Positions 28,059 through 35,502 of a DNA stretch of 64,000 bases are shown in pieces. The stretch comes from Pseudonocardia sp. C8. Lineage in GTDB: Bacteria; Actinomycetota; Actinomycetes; Mycobacteriales; Pseudonocardiaceae. A program made the translations under genes and the position numbers. Positions within the stretch are counted from its first letter, which is position 1. The number at the start of each line of letters is the position of its first letter. The DNA lies in NCBI RefSeq assembly GCF_014267175.1, contig NZ_JACMTR010000002.1, positions 384,001-448,000 of the forward strand, read 5' to 3'. Below the pieces are notes generated by a model, which did not search any database, had not been told where the DNA came from, and worked only from the letters and a program-made list of their open reading frames with translations.

Positions 28059-28900
28059 TGTGGATCAACGCTTTCGGAGACTGCTGCGTCGACCGGTATC
28101 GCGACATCGGACGGCAGTTCCCGGGCGGAGGCTCTCTCAACGTGGCTCTCCACCTGGCCAGGCTCGGAGCGACGACGCGGTGGATCGGCAGGCTCGGCAA
28201 CGACGACAACGCCGAGATCGTCGCCCGCGCGTTCGTCGAGCCGCGCCTGGATACCTCACGAGTCCAGCGAGTGAACGGTGAGACGACCGTGGTCGACGTC
28301 GACCTGGTCGATGGCGAGCGCACCTTCACCGGCTGGGTCGAGGGCGTCGGCCTCGGCGTCGAGCTCACCGACGAGGATCTCCGCTTCCTGTTCGCCGATG
28401 CCGACCTGGTCCACACTGCCTGGTCCGCCGAGTTCAGTACGCAGCCTGTGCCCTGGTGCAGCGGAGGAGCGGGTCTGTCGGTCGACTTCGTCAAGGACCA
28501 GTTCGCCGACGCCCGGCCCGTGCTGGAGACCGTGCCGGTCACCGTGGCGACCTTCTCGCGGACCAGCGAGGACCAGCCGAAGCTCGACCGGTTGATCGCC
28601 GACGTGCATTCACTCGGCGTGCCGTGGGTCCTCGTCGGGATGGGAGAGTCCGGCGCCGTGGTCTCGCACCGTGGCGCCAGGTGTTTCCAGCCGGCCGAGT
28701 CGATCGAGGTCGTCGACACGCTGGGTGCCGGTGACTCCTTCATCGCTGCGGCCCTGACCGAGATCGTCAAAGGCTCGGAACCGCCGACCGTCGCGCGTGT
28801 GGCGAGCCAGTACGCGGCGCGAACCTGCCTGAGCTACGGCGGCGGCGCCGAAGGTCTGCCGCTCACCGACGTGAACGAACCGAGGCCGACCGAGCGATGA
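28058..28900 (+). CDS. PfkB-family sugar kinase, fructoselysine-6-kinase (FrlD)-like
   Basis: A 280-residue ribokinase-family enzyme. The N-terminal GDCCVDRY...FPGGGSLNVALHLARLGATTRWIGRLGNDDNAE and the C-terminal VVDTLGAGDSFIAAAL (catalytic Asp in GAGD) are clear. The CVD(I/R)Y opening, short length and position next to an FrlB-like gene resemble FrlD, which phosphorylates fructoselysine so that FrlB can cleave it to an amine and glucose-6-phosphate. That assignment is inference from E. coli FrlB/FrlD; other ketose-amines are equally possible. Confidence 0.85.
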   Translation: MWINAFGDCCVDRYRDIGRQFPGGGSLNVALHLARLGATTRWIGRLGNDDNAEIVARAFVEPRLDTSRVQRVNGETTVVDVDLVDGERTFTGWVEGVGLGVELTDEDLRFLFADADLVHTAWSAEFSTQPVPWCSGGAGLSVDFVKDQFADARPVLETVPVTVATFSRTSEDQPKLDRLIADVHSLGVPWVLVGMGESGAVVSHRGARCFQPAESIEVVDTLGAGDSFIAAALTEIVKGSEPPTVARVASQYAARTCLSYGGGAEGLPLTDVNEPRPTER

Positions 28901-28910
28901 GGGGAAGGGC

Positions 28911-29324
28911 ATGACCACCGGATCCACCGCCGAAGAGGACTGGGCCTACCTGGCCGAACCACACATCGGGATCCTTTCCATCCACCGCAAGGACAAGCCC
29001 CCGCTGACCTCGCCGATCTGGTATCGCGTGGTCGACCGAACCATCGAGTTCACCGTCAAGGAGACCTCGCTCAAGGGCAGGTTGCTCCGCGACGGAGCAC
29101 CCGTCTCGCTCGCGGTGAACGACGACCACTTCCCCTACCGCTACCTCGTCGCCCAGGGAACAGCCAGGATCGTCGGCGCTCCGGAACCGGACGCCGGTCT
29201 CAAGATGTCGGTTCGGTACCTTGGTACGAAGATGGGGGAGAGCTTCGCGCCGACGTTGACGGGCTACGGTGCGCTGGTCCGGCTGGAGGTCGATCGGCTG
29301 AACGGCGTGAACTTCCGGTCGTGA
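28911..29324 (+). CDS. Pyridoxamine 5'-phosphate oxidase-like split-barrel protein
   Basis: A 137-residue protein: LAEPHIGILSIHRKDKPPLTSPIWYRVVDRTIEFTVKETSLKGRLLRDGAPVSLAVND, followed by RYLVAQGTARIV. This is the FMN/F420-binding split-barrel fold common in actinobacteria, where many members are F420-dependent reductases or ligand-binding proteins. It lies 10 nt after the kinase gene with a GGGGAAGGG site, so it belongs to the same operon. Cofactor and substrate unknown. Confidence 0.82.
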   Translation: MTTGSTAEEDWAYLAEPHIGILSIHRKDKPPLTSPIWYRVVDRTIEFTVKETSLKGRLLRDGAPVSLAVNDDHFPYRYLVAQGTARIVGAPEPDAGLKMSVRYLGTKMGESFAPTLTGYGALVRLEVDRLNGVNFRS

Positions 29325-29352
29325 GCCCCGCCCACACCGGGCAGGACAGGGA

Positions 29353-29985
29353 ATGCGAGCGGGCATGACGTACATGTCGAGCGGCGAGCGTCGTGCTCGC
29401 CTCGTCGAAGCGGCTGTGCTGGTGATCGCTGAGGTCGGCGTCAGCGCTGCGACGACCCGGAAGATCGCCGAGCGTGCAGAGTCGCCGTTGGCGGCAGTGC
29501 ACTACTGCTTCGGGTCCAAGGCCAACCTGCTCTCAGCTGTTCAGCGACATCTGACCACGACCGGTCTGGCGGACATCTCGGAGTCGGAGGCCGATGCCCC
29601 GACGCTCGCCGAGGCAGCCACCGGGATTCTCACCGCGGCCATGCGAAGTGTCGTCGAGTCGCCCGAGCGGACACGAGCGACCATCGCCATCTCGTCGTGG
29701 GCCAACCGACACGATCCTGCCCTGGCCGTCCGGCTCGCCGACGACTTCATCAGCCGGTGGCAATCGCAGCTGGCCAGGTCCGCGCCCGAGTTGGCGGCCG
29801 ATCAGTTGGAATCGACGACCCGTCTGCTGGTGGCGCTCGCTGACGGTCTGGTTGAGCAGTGGCGTGTCTATGACAACGCGGAGCGGCTGCTCCATGACAC
29901 CGAACGGGCTTGCGAGATGGTGGAGGCGTATCTCTCGAGCCCGGAAGCCTCCGCCTGCAGCGCCGACCGCGCCCGCGACCGTTGA
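29353..29985 (+). CDS. TetR/AcrR family transcriptional regulator
   Basis: A 210-residue TetR regulator. The HTH reads RLVEAAVLVIAEVGVSAATTRKIAERAESPLAAVHYCFGSKANLLSAV, close in sequence to the HTH of the TetR at 25629 (both have TTRKIA/TTRRIA and a HYC-SK motif), so the two may recognise similar sites. Start codon uncertain among 29353, 29365 and 29374. It ends the SIS/PfkB/split-barrel operon. Confidence 0.9.
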   Translation: MRAGMTYMSSGERRARLVEAAVLVIAEVGVSAATTRKIAERAESPLAAVHYCFGSKANLLSAVQRHLTTTGLADISESEADAPTLAEAATGILTAAMRSVVESPERTRATIAISSWANRHDPALAVRLADDFISRWQSQLARSAPELAADQLESTTRLLVALADGLVEQWRVYDNAERLLHDTERACEMVEAYLSSPEASACSADRARDR

Positions 29986-30261
29986 GCCCGTCCCGGTTCC
30001 GTCCTATCGGGTGACAAGCGTCGAGTTCGACACCGACACCGACCGTGCCGTCGATGGCGGATGGTGGCGGTGGAGTCCGTGTCGACGGCGCCGAACAGCC
30101 GGGCCGATGCCACATCGAGCCCGGGGAGCATGTTCCGGGCCCCCAGCGGTTGGAGGTTGCCCGTGGAGGTCGGGCTGTCGCGCCATGTCGATCGCCTCCG
30201 ACGGGGCGAGGCGCTGGCAACGGAGGAGCCGGCACCGGGTCGTGCGAGGCGAGGGCGGCAA
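29986..30261. other. Gene-free stretch before the PhyH operon
   Basis: No convincing gene is seen: reading frames here have poor codon bias and no ribosome sites. The sequence becomes less GC-rich toward 30260, where the regulatory repeats begin. Confidence 0.5.
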
Positions 30262-30318
30262 CTTGGTCAAACATCTTGGTCATAAATCTTGATCGGATGA
30301 CTAAGTTCGGGTTAGCAT
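30262..30318 (+). promoter_or_regulatory. 13-bp direct repeats and promoter of the PhyH operon
   Basis: Four words begin at exact 13-bp steps: CTTGGTCA (30262), CTTGGTCA (30275), CTTGATCG (30288) and CTAAG (30301). The last two contain TCGGATGACTAA (30293-30304), the same core as at the monooxygenase and amine-operon promoters. A -35 TTGATC (30289-30294), 18-nt spacer and -10 TAGCAT (30313-30318) overlap them, so a bound regulator would block polymerase. Confidence 0.6.
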
Positions 30319-30380
30319 GACCCGGATCACATGCCTGGGCTCGCGAACGGCGCGACCCAGCAAGTCCTCGGAGGACGAAC

Positions 30381-31280
30381 ATGACCCAGAGCCAACTCGC
30401 CCGGCTCGCCCCCGACGCCACGCCGGAAGCCGTGGTCGAGGTGATCATGCGGGACGGCGGCGTCGTCATCGAAGGCCTGTTCGGCGACTCGACCATCGAA
30501 GGCATCAAGAAGGACCTGGACCCCGTCCTGGACGAGGTCGACAACGGTCACGACGAGGTCTTCGCCGGCAACAGGACCAAGCGTGCGAGCGGCCTGTTCG
30601 CGCGCACTGAGCACATGGCGACCATCGCGCTGAATCCGCTGTACCGAAGCGTCGCGGAGCGCATCCTCAACAAGCCGATCAACATCTTCTTCGGTGAGGA
30701 GTCGGTCCCCAACCCGACGGGAATGCATGTCGGCGCCACGATGGCGATCAAGATCGGCCCCGGACAGGGTGCGCAGCCGCTCCACCGCGACGACTCGGTC
30801 TGGTTGTGGCGACACCCCACCTACCAGCGGGAAGCGCGGGTCCAGATCATGGTGGCGGTCAGTGACTTCACCGCCGGGAACGGCGGCACCCTCGTCATCC
30901 CCGGCTCGCACCTGTGGGACGACGAACGACCGCCGCGCCTCGACGAGGCCGTGCCGACCGAGATGAAGGCGGGCTCGGCGCTCATCTGGATCGGGTCCAC
31001 CTACCACGGTGGCGGTCGGAACACCACCGCAGACCAGTACCGGTTCGGACTGTCGATGGGGTACGACCTGGCCTTCCTGCGCCCCGAGGAGAACCCGTTC
31101 CTCACCTACACCCTCGACCAGATCCGGTCGTTCCCCGAGGAGATCCAGCGAGCCCTCGACTGGTCCTCGGAACACTACGTCGGCTGGGTCGAGGTCGACG
31201 GGCAGATGTCCGACCCGATGGACCTGCTCGGCCGCGACGACTACACCGCCATCGGCGCCGGGTTGCCCGGTCGCGCCTGA
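30381..31280 (+). CDS. PhyH-family Fe(II)/2-oxoglutarate-type dioxygenase
   Basis: A 299-residue phytanoyl-CoA-dioxygenase-like protein. The iron triad is His135-x-Asp137 (PLHRDD) and His209 (STYHGGG), with Arg221 in a DQYRFGLS segment placed to bind 2-oxoglutarate. Family members hydroxylate small lipophilic or acyl substrates. It is the first gene of an operon with a membrane protein and a DAO-type oxidoreductase, under the 13-bp repeat motif. Substrate unknown. Confidence 0.88.
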   Translation: MTQSQLARLAPDATPEAVVEVIMRDGGVVIEGLFGDSTIEGIKKDLDPVLDEVDNGHDEVFAGNRTKRASGLFARTEHMATIALNPLYRSVAERILNKPINIFFGEESVPNPTGMHVGATMAIKIGPGQGAQPLHRDDSVWLWRHPTYQREARVQIMVAVSDFTAGNGGTLVIPGSHLWDDERPPRLDEAVPTEMKAGSALIWIGSTYHGGGRNTTADQYRFGLSMGYDLAFLRPEENPFLTYTLDQIRSFPEEIQRALDWSSEHYVGWVEVDGQMSDPMDLLGRDDYTAIGAGLPGRA

Positions 31281-31298
31281 GATCAGGAGAGAACGGAC

Positions 31299-32054
31299 AT
31301 GAGGGACGACATATACGCGCTGGCGTTCTTGATCGGCGACGTGATCATGATCGTCGGCGGTTACTGGGCCGGCTGGAAGTTCATCAAGCAGTACCGCAAC
31401 TACCTGCTCGGCATCGAGTGGTTCATCATCGCCACTTCGGGCGTGAACTTCCTCGTCTGGGCGCTCCGATTCCCCGAGGACAAGGAGGCCGGCCAGGCCA
31501 GCCTGCAGTACTCGGTCGCCTTCTTCCTCGATGCCTTCTCGCGCTCGGTCGGCATCACCCTGTTGCTCGTCGTCGGGTTCATGGCGGTGACCCACCGCTA
31601 CAAGTCGAGCATCGCGGTTGACGCCGTCATCTTCACCGTGGGTATCGGCGCGGGCCTCTACCTGGGGCAGTCGAAGTTCCAGGACCATGTCGACGACGCC
31701 GGCCACCACATTCTCCACCCCGGTCCGGCAACGATCTATCTCGTCGTCAACCTGCTGACGCTGATCTTCCTGCTGTACCTCACCAAGCGGCTGTGGGACA
31801 TCGGTGCGACGAAGGTCGGCATCGCCACCCTGCTGGTCAGCCTGGCGGCCACGGGGATCGCTCTGATCTACGACTTCTTCCCGTTCCCGGACGCCGTCGA
31901 CCCGCTCGAGGATCGTCCGCTGTTCTACGCGCTGGCGCTCACGGTGTGGGGCCTGCAGATGATCACCTATCTGTTCGCCTACCGCGCGTTGCACGACCAC
32001 AACGTGCGAACCGGTCCGGAGCCGGCCCACCGCGGGGCAGGAGCGGCGAGGTGA
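31299..32054 (+). CDS. Multi-pass membrane protein of unknown function
   Basis: A 251-residue protein with about seven hydrophobic segments, including IYALAFLIGDVIMIVGGYWAG, LLGIEWFIIATSGVNFLVWAL, SVGITLLLVVGFMAVTH, AVIFTVGIGAGLYLG and ATIYLVVNLLTLIFLLYL. Charged loops carry RFPEDKEAGQ and SKFQDHVDDAGHH. I do not recognise a family. AGGAGAG lies upstream and the stop overlaps the next gene (GTGA), so it is made with the dioxygenase and oxidoreductase. It could be a transporter or sensor for their substrate. Confidence 0.8.
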   Translation: MRDDIYALAFLIGDVIMIVGGYWAGWKFIKQYRNYLLGIEWFIIATSGVNFLVWALRFPEDKEAGQASLQYSVAFFLDAFSRSVGITLLLVVGFMAVTHRYKSSIAVDAVIFTVGIGAGLYLGQSKFQDHVDDAGHHILHPGPATIYLVVNLLTLIFLLYLTKRLWDIGATKVGIATLLVSLAATGIALIYDFFPFPDAVDPLEDRPLFYALALTVWGLQMITYLFAYRALHDHNVRTGPEPAHRGAGAAR

Positions 32055-33397
32055 CGACCGCCAACGTGCAGTACACCGACTTCACCGGATGGGTGGACCC
32101 GCCCACCGACCTGCTCCCGGCCCTGGCCGAGGACCTGACGTGTGAGGTCGCGGTCGTCGGAGGTGGACTCAACGGCATGTCCACCGCCCTACGGCTGGCC
32201 GAGCGTGGGCAGGACGTGGTGCTCCTGGAAGCCGAGTTCTGCGGACACGGGGCCAGCTCCCGCAACGCGGGTCAGCTGGCGGGCGCGCCGGGCGGTGACC
32301 TGCAACTGATCAACCTGCTGTTCCCGAAGAAGATGCCCGGCATGGTGCGGCTGGCCGAGCGTGCCGCGCACTTCGTGGAAGGCCTCATCACGACACACGA
32401 CATCGACTGCGAGTACGAGCCGACGGGCAACGTCTTCGCGGCGGTGTCGCGCGGGCAGATGGGGCGGGTGCGTCGGGTCGCCAAGATCCTCCGTCGCGTC
32501 GGCGGTCACGTCGAGCTCGGCTCGAGCGCGGAGCTCGGCATCCCGCACGGGTTCCTCGGCGGGATGCGCGAGCAGGTCGGGGGCATCATGAACCCGGGTA
32601 GGTTCACGCTCGGGCTGCGTCGAGCCATGCTGGCCTCGTCCGCCCGGGTCTTCGAACGGACCCGGATCACCGACATCACGCGCGGGCCGGGCCAGGTCGT
32701 CCTGTCCACGTCGCAGGGCGAGGTGCGCGCGGACAAGGTCGTCATCGCCACCAACGCGTTCGCCGGTGAATGGGGGATCACCCCCGACCGGCTCGCCGTG
32801 CCGATCTGGGTCGTCGAGGTCGAGACCGAGCCGGTCGACCCGGAGCGCCTGGCGGCACTCGGCTGGACGAGCCGGGCGGGGCTCGTGACCCAGCACAACA
32901 TCATGGAGAACTACCGGCTGACCTCCCGCAACACGATCGTCTTCGGAGTCCGCCGGCTGGAACGGGGAACCTCGTACCCGCTTCCGCAGAAGCAACCGGA
33001 CCCGGACCTGGTCGCGGAACTGGCGGAGGCCTTCGCGACCCGGTTCCCCGACCTCGCCGACGTCGCCGTCGAACGCGCCTGGGGTGGCTGGATCGCGATC
33101 ACGCCGTCATGGCTCCCGGTGGCCGGGCAGATCGGGGACGACGTCTTCTACTCGATCGCGTGCAACGGGCACGGGCTGGCGCAGGCCCCATACGTCGGAT
33201 CGCTGATCGCCGATCTGGTCGTCGACGGTGAACGCCCCGAGGACCTGGAGGTCCTGTGGGCGAAGGAGCCGCGGTTCCCTCGTCCGATGCTGATGGGGCG
33301 GCTGGGACTGCGCTTCATCTGGGCCGTCGACCGGTTCAACGACCGTGTGAACGGAAGCCGGCGCCAGGCCCGGCGAGCGGCGACATCCGCGCACTGA
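32051..33397 (+). CDS. FAD-dependent oxidoreductase, DAO (DadA/GlpD-like) family
   Basis: A 448-residue flavoprotein: CEVAVVGGGLNGMSTALRLAERGQDVVLLEAEFCGHGASSRNAGQLAG at the N-terminus, VIATNAFAGEW in the middle, and WGGWIAITPSWLPVAGQIGDDVFYSIACNGHGLAQAPYVGSLIADLV at the C-terminus. The SSRNAG segment is typical of amino-acid and amine oxidoreductases with covalent or tight FAD. The GTG start overlaps the membrane-protein stop. Probable role: oxidation of an amine or amino acid. Confidence 0.9.
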   Translation: MTTANVQYTDFTGWVDPPTDLLPALAEDLTCEVAVVGGGLNGMSTALRLAERGQDVVLLEAEFCGHGASSRNAGQLAGAPGGDLQLINLLFPKKMPGMVRLAERAAHFVEGLITTHDIDCEYEPTGNVFAAVSRGQMGRVRRVAKILRRVGGHVELGSSAELGIPHGFLGGMREQVGGIMNPGRFTLGLRRAMLASSARVFERTRITDITRGPGQVVLSTSQGEVRADKVVIATNAFAGEWGITPDRLAVPIWVVEVETEPVDPERLAALGWTSRAGLVTQHNIMENYRLTSRNTIVFGVRRLERGTSYPLPQKQPDPDLVAELAEAFATRFPDLADVAVERAWGGWIAITPSWLPVAGQIGDDVFYSIACNGHGLAQAPYVGSLIADLVVDGERPEDLEVLWAKEPRFPRPMLMGRLGLRFIWAVDRFNDRVNGSRRQARRAATSAH

Positions 33398-33418
33398 GTC
33401 GCCCGGGGATGCGTTCGA

Positions 33419-33463
33419 GGGCCGGACCCGGAGGTTCGGCCCGTGCCGATGTCCTGAGACATC
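33419..33463 (+). terminator. Two hairpins after the oxidoreductase operon
   Basis: GGGCCGGAC (33419-33427) pairs with GTTCGGCCC (33434-33442) with one mismatch over a 6-nt loop. A second hairpin, GATGTC/GACATC with loop CTGA (33448-33463), follows directly. Both lie between the operon's last stop and the tRNA remnant. No T-run. Confidence 0.5.
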
Positions 33464-33465
33464 AC

Positions 33466-33539
33466 TGGTGCCCCCGGCAGGATTCGAACCTGCGACACCC
33501 GCTTTAAGGAGTCCTGGTGGAGGTTGGTTCTACGGGGAC
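33466..33539 (-). pseudogene. tRNA 3'-half remnant, probable attachment site (tRNA-Arg(CCU)-like)
   Basis: On the minus strand the 3' end is a normal tRNA: T-stem GCAGG, loop TTCGAAT, stem CCTGC, acceptor strand CGGGGGC, then ACCA ending at 33466. The variable region and adjoining bases resemble actinobacterial tRNA-Arg(CCU), but the anticodon loop is disturbed (CTCCTTAA) and no D-arm consensus exists. A GTCCCCG at 33539-33533 lies at tRNA distance and could pair with the acceptor. A 3' fragment of this kind is what integration into a tRNA gene leaves at the distal end. The intact tRNA should lie to the right, outside the window. Confidence 0.65.
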
Positions 33540-33634
33540 CTACCAGGGACGGAACTGTCATCAACGGTTCTGACGGTGGCTCCACGGTGCCTGAACTTCT
33601 CCAGTTCGCTCCACGACTGGCTCCACGAACAGCC

Positions 33635-34147
33635 CTACCGCCCGACCCGGGCGACCGCCTGACCGTGTTCGAGGTAACCCGGGCCGTCCTGCGCGGTCGT
33701 GCGCAGCCGTCGGGCGAGCCGCGGGATGACGTAGGACTCAAGGTCGTCGAGCGCGACCCACTCCCAGCGATCAAGCTCGTTGGTCGCCAGCCGGATCCGC
33801 TCGGCATCGTCGCCGAGCCGGCCGCAGTCGAAGACGAACAGCAGCTTGTCGCCCTCCTTGTCGCTGGGTGCCCAGTCCACGGAGAGCAGTGCCACCGGCG
33901 CACGATCGAGGTTGAGCTCCTCAGCAACCTCGCGCCGGCAAGCTGTCGCGGGCGACTCGCCGCGCTCGACGTACCCCCCGGGGATATCCCAGGTGTCCTT
34001 GTAGGTGGGGTGCACGAGGAGGATCCGGCCGGCGTCGTCGAGGAAGAGCGCGCCTGCGGCGACGCGGGGGGTGGCGAATGCTTCGCTCGAATCTGGCACA
34101 TCGCGGAGTTTACGGCCGCGAAGTGGGAGCGAGCGGATCGTGCCCAA
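33635..34147 (-). CDS. Nudix hydrolase
   Basis: A 170-residue Nudix protein with a complete Nudix box (GYVERGESPATACRREVAEEL) and an N-terminal strand AAGALFLDDAGRILLVHPTYKDTWDIPGG. It would hydrolyse a nucleoside diphosphate linked to another moiety. The frame opens with TTG at 34147; a GTG at 34099 is an alternative and neither has a strong ribosome site. It shares its strand with the aminotransferase upstream, 64 nt away. Confidence 0.85.
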   Translation of the reverse strand: MGTIRSLPLRGRKLRDVPDSSEAFATPRVAAGALFLDDAGRILLVHPTYKDTWDIPGGYVERGESPATACRREVAEELNLDRAPVALLSVDWAPSDKEGDKLLFVFDCGRLGDDAERIRLATNELDRWEWVALDDLESYVIPRLARRLRTTAQDGPGYLEHGQAVARVGR

Positions 34148-34211
34148 CCGGCTGCGACCGCCGCATGTCTCAGTCTGGGGCCGAAACCAGCGCGGCGAGA
34201 GTGGGAGAGGT

Positions 34212-35009
34212 TCACAGCTGCTCGGGGGCCTCGACGTCGAAGGCGTTTCGCAGCCGTCGTTCGAACTCCGGGTCGGGGGTGAGGGTCCGGTCCCCGATGC
34301 TCGTGACCGGCACGGCGGGTGTCCAGGAGTTCATGAGGACGGCGGACAGGCCGCCGAGGTCCGCCGGACGGACCTCGCGCTCGTCCTGGGGGACGCCGGC
34401 GCGGTGCAACTGTCGGCGCACGACCTGCATGGTGGTTCCGGTGAGCAGGTCGGCCCGGGGCCAAATCACGGTGTCGCCGTCGGAGAACGCGAGGTTCCAG
34501 ATGGTCCCCTCGCTGATCCGGCCGGTCCTGTCGAGGAACACGGCGTCGTCGAACCCGTGGTGCCTCGCCCGTCGCAGGTAGTAGGTCTTCGCGCCTTCCC
34601 CCACGTGCTTGACGTGGGGGAGGAACCGTTCGTGCTCGACGACGTCGAGCCGCAGCGGCCCGCTCGGACCGTCCGACGGGGCACCGGTCTGCACGGTCAC
34701 GTCCAGTGGGCGGCCGACTTCGGCGGGGACGAACTCGCCTTCGGCTGCTCGTATCGTCACCACGAGCGACAGGGACCGGGGACCGGTGGCGGCTGCCTGA
34801 CGCATCCGGTCGCGGAGCAGTCGGTTGTCGACCTCGCGTCCGAACAGGTCGCGTGAGGCGCTCTGCAAGCGGGTCAGGTGCAGGTCGAGCCCGCGCACCG
34901 CGCCGTCGCGGACCTGCATCGCGGTGAAGTGCGCGAACCCGGCGAACGCCAGGTCCCTCGCGTCGTCGGAGGTGAGGGGCTTGCCGTTTCGCCACAGTCT
35001 CGATGCCAT
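34212..35009 (-). CDS. Class IV aminotransferase-like PLP enzyme
   Basis: A 265-residue fold-type IV PLP protein (branched-chain aminotransferase/ADC lyase group). KHVGEGAKTYYLRRARHHGFDDAVFLDRTGRISEGTIWNLAF includes the candidate lysine (GAKTYYLRRA) and the conserved Glu in the SEGT segment. Start taken at the ATG 35009; ATGs at 35033 and 35048 would put the start inside the MerR operator palindrome. It diverges from the MerR gene, which probably controls it. Confidence 0.85.
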   Translation of the reverse strand: MASRLWRNGKPLTSDDARDLAFAGFAHFTAMQVRDGAVRGLDLHLTRLQSASRDLFGREVDNRLLRDRMRQAAATGPRSLSLVVTIRAAEGEFVPAEVGRPLDVTVQTGAPSDGPSGPLRLDVVEHERFLPHVKHVGEGAKTYYLRRARHHGFDDAVFLDRTGRISEGTIWNLAFSDGDTVIWPRADLLTGTTMQVVRRQLHRAGVPQDEREVRPADLGGLSAVLMNSWTPAVPVTSIGDRTLTPDPEFERRLRNAFDVEAPEQL

Positions 35010-35022
35010 GGCCTCGACCGTA

Positions 35023-35046
35023 GAATCTGACATCGTTGTCAGATTC
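35023..35046. promoter_or_regulatory. Perfect MerR-type operator palindrome
   Basis: GAATCTGACA (35023-35032), a TCGT spacer and TGTCAGATTC (35037-35046) form an exact 10-bp inverted repeat between the divergent aminotransferase and MerR starts. It is AT-richer than its surroundings, as expected for a promoter. Confidence 0.75.
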
Positions 35047-35073
35047 AACCCGGCAGGCGGAGAGGCGAGTCAC

Positions 35074-35421
35074 ATGCGGATCGGGGAGCTATCCCGTGTG
35101 ACCGGGGCCAGTCCCCGGTCACTGCGGTACTACGAGGAGCAGGGACTGTTGCGGGCCCACCGCGACGACTCCGGGCACGGACATCGCCGCTACGACGACG
35201 ACGCGGTCGACACGGTCCACGCGATCAGGGCCCTCCTCGCAGCAGGGGTGCCGACCGGGTTGATCTACGATCTGTTGCCCTGCGCGCAGGGGCCGGGACC
35301 ACGGTTGGAGCGCTGCGCCGCGCCGATGTTGCAGGAGCAGCTCGCACGAGTCGACGCCCAGGTCGTGGCCCTGACCGAGGCCCGTGACCGGCTGCGCACG
35401 GTCCTCGACATGGTCGGATAG
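35074..35421 (+). CDS. MerR family transcriptional regulator
   Basis: A 115-residue MerR protein: MRIGELSRVTGASPRSLRYYEEQGLL winged helix, RRYDDDAVDTVHAIRALLAAGVP, and a C-terminal dimer helix (LARVDAQVVALTEARDRLRTVL). GGAGAGG precedes the ATG. Two cysteines (LLPCAQGPGPRLERCAAP) stand where an effector or redox site could be. Its divergent partner is the aminotransferase, with a perfect palindrome between them. Confidence 0.92.
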   Translation: MRIGELSRVTGASPRSLRYYEEQGLLRAHRDDSGHGHRRYDDDAVDTVHAIRALLAAGVPTGLIYDLLPCAQGPGPRLERCAAPMLQEQLARVDAQVVALTEARDRLRTVLDMVG

Positions 35422-35502
35422 CTCGTCCTCGGAGCACTGCGCGCCGGCAGAGCTCCAACCCCTGGACGCTGACCGGCCATGGTCGTGCGGCCAGGCACCA
35501 GT

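Noticed and set aside
30045..30320. Short frames before the PhyH gene
   Set aside because: Poor codon bias, no ribosome site, and they cross the promoter repeats.
33466..33539. Functional tRNA gene
   Set aside because: T-arm and acceptor end are good, but the D-arm and anticodon arm do not fold; treated as a remnant.
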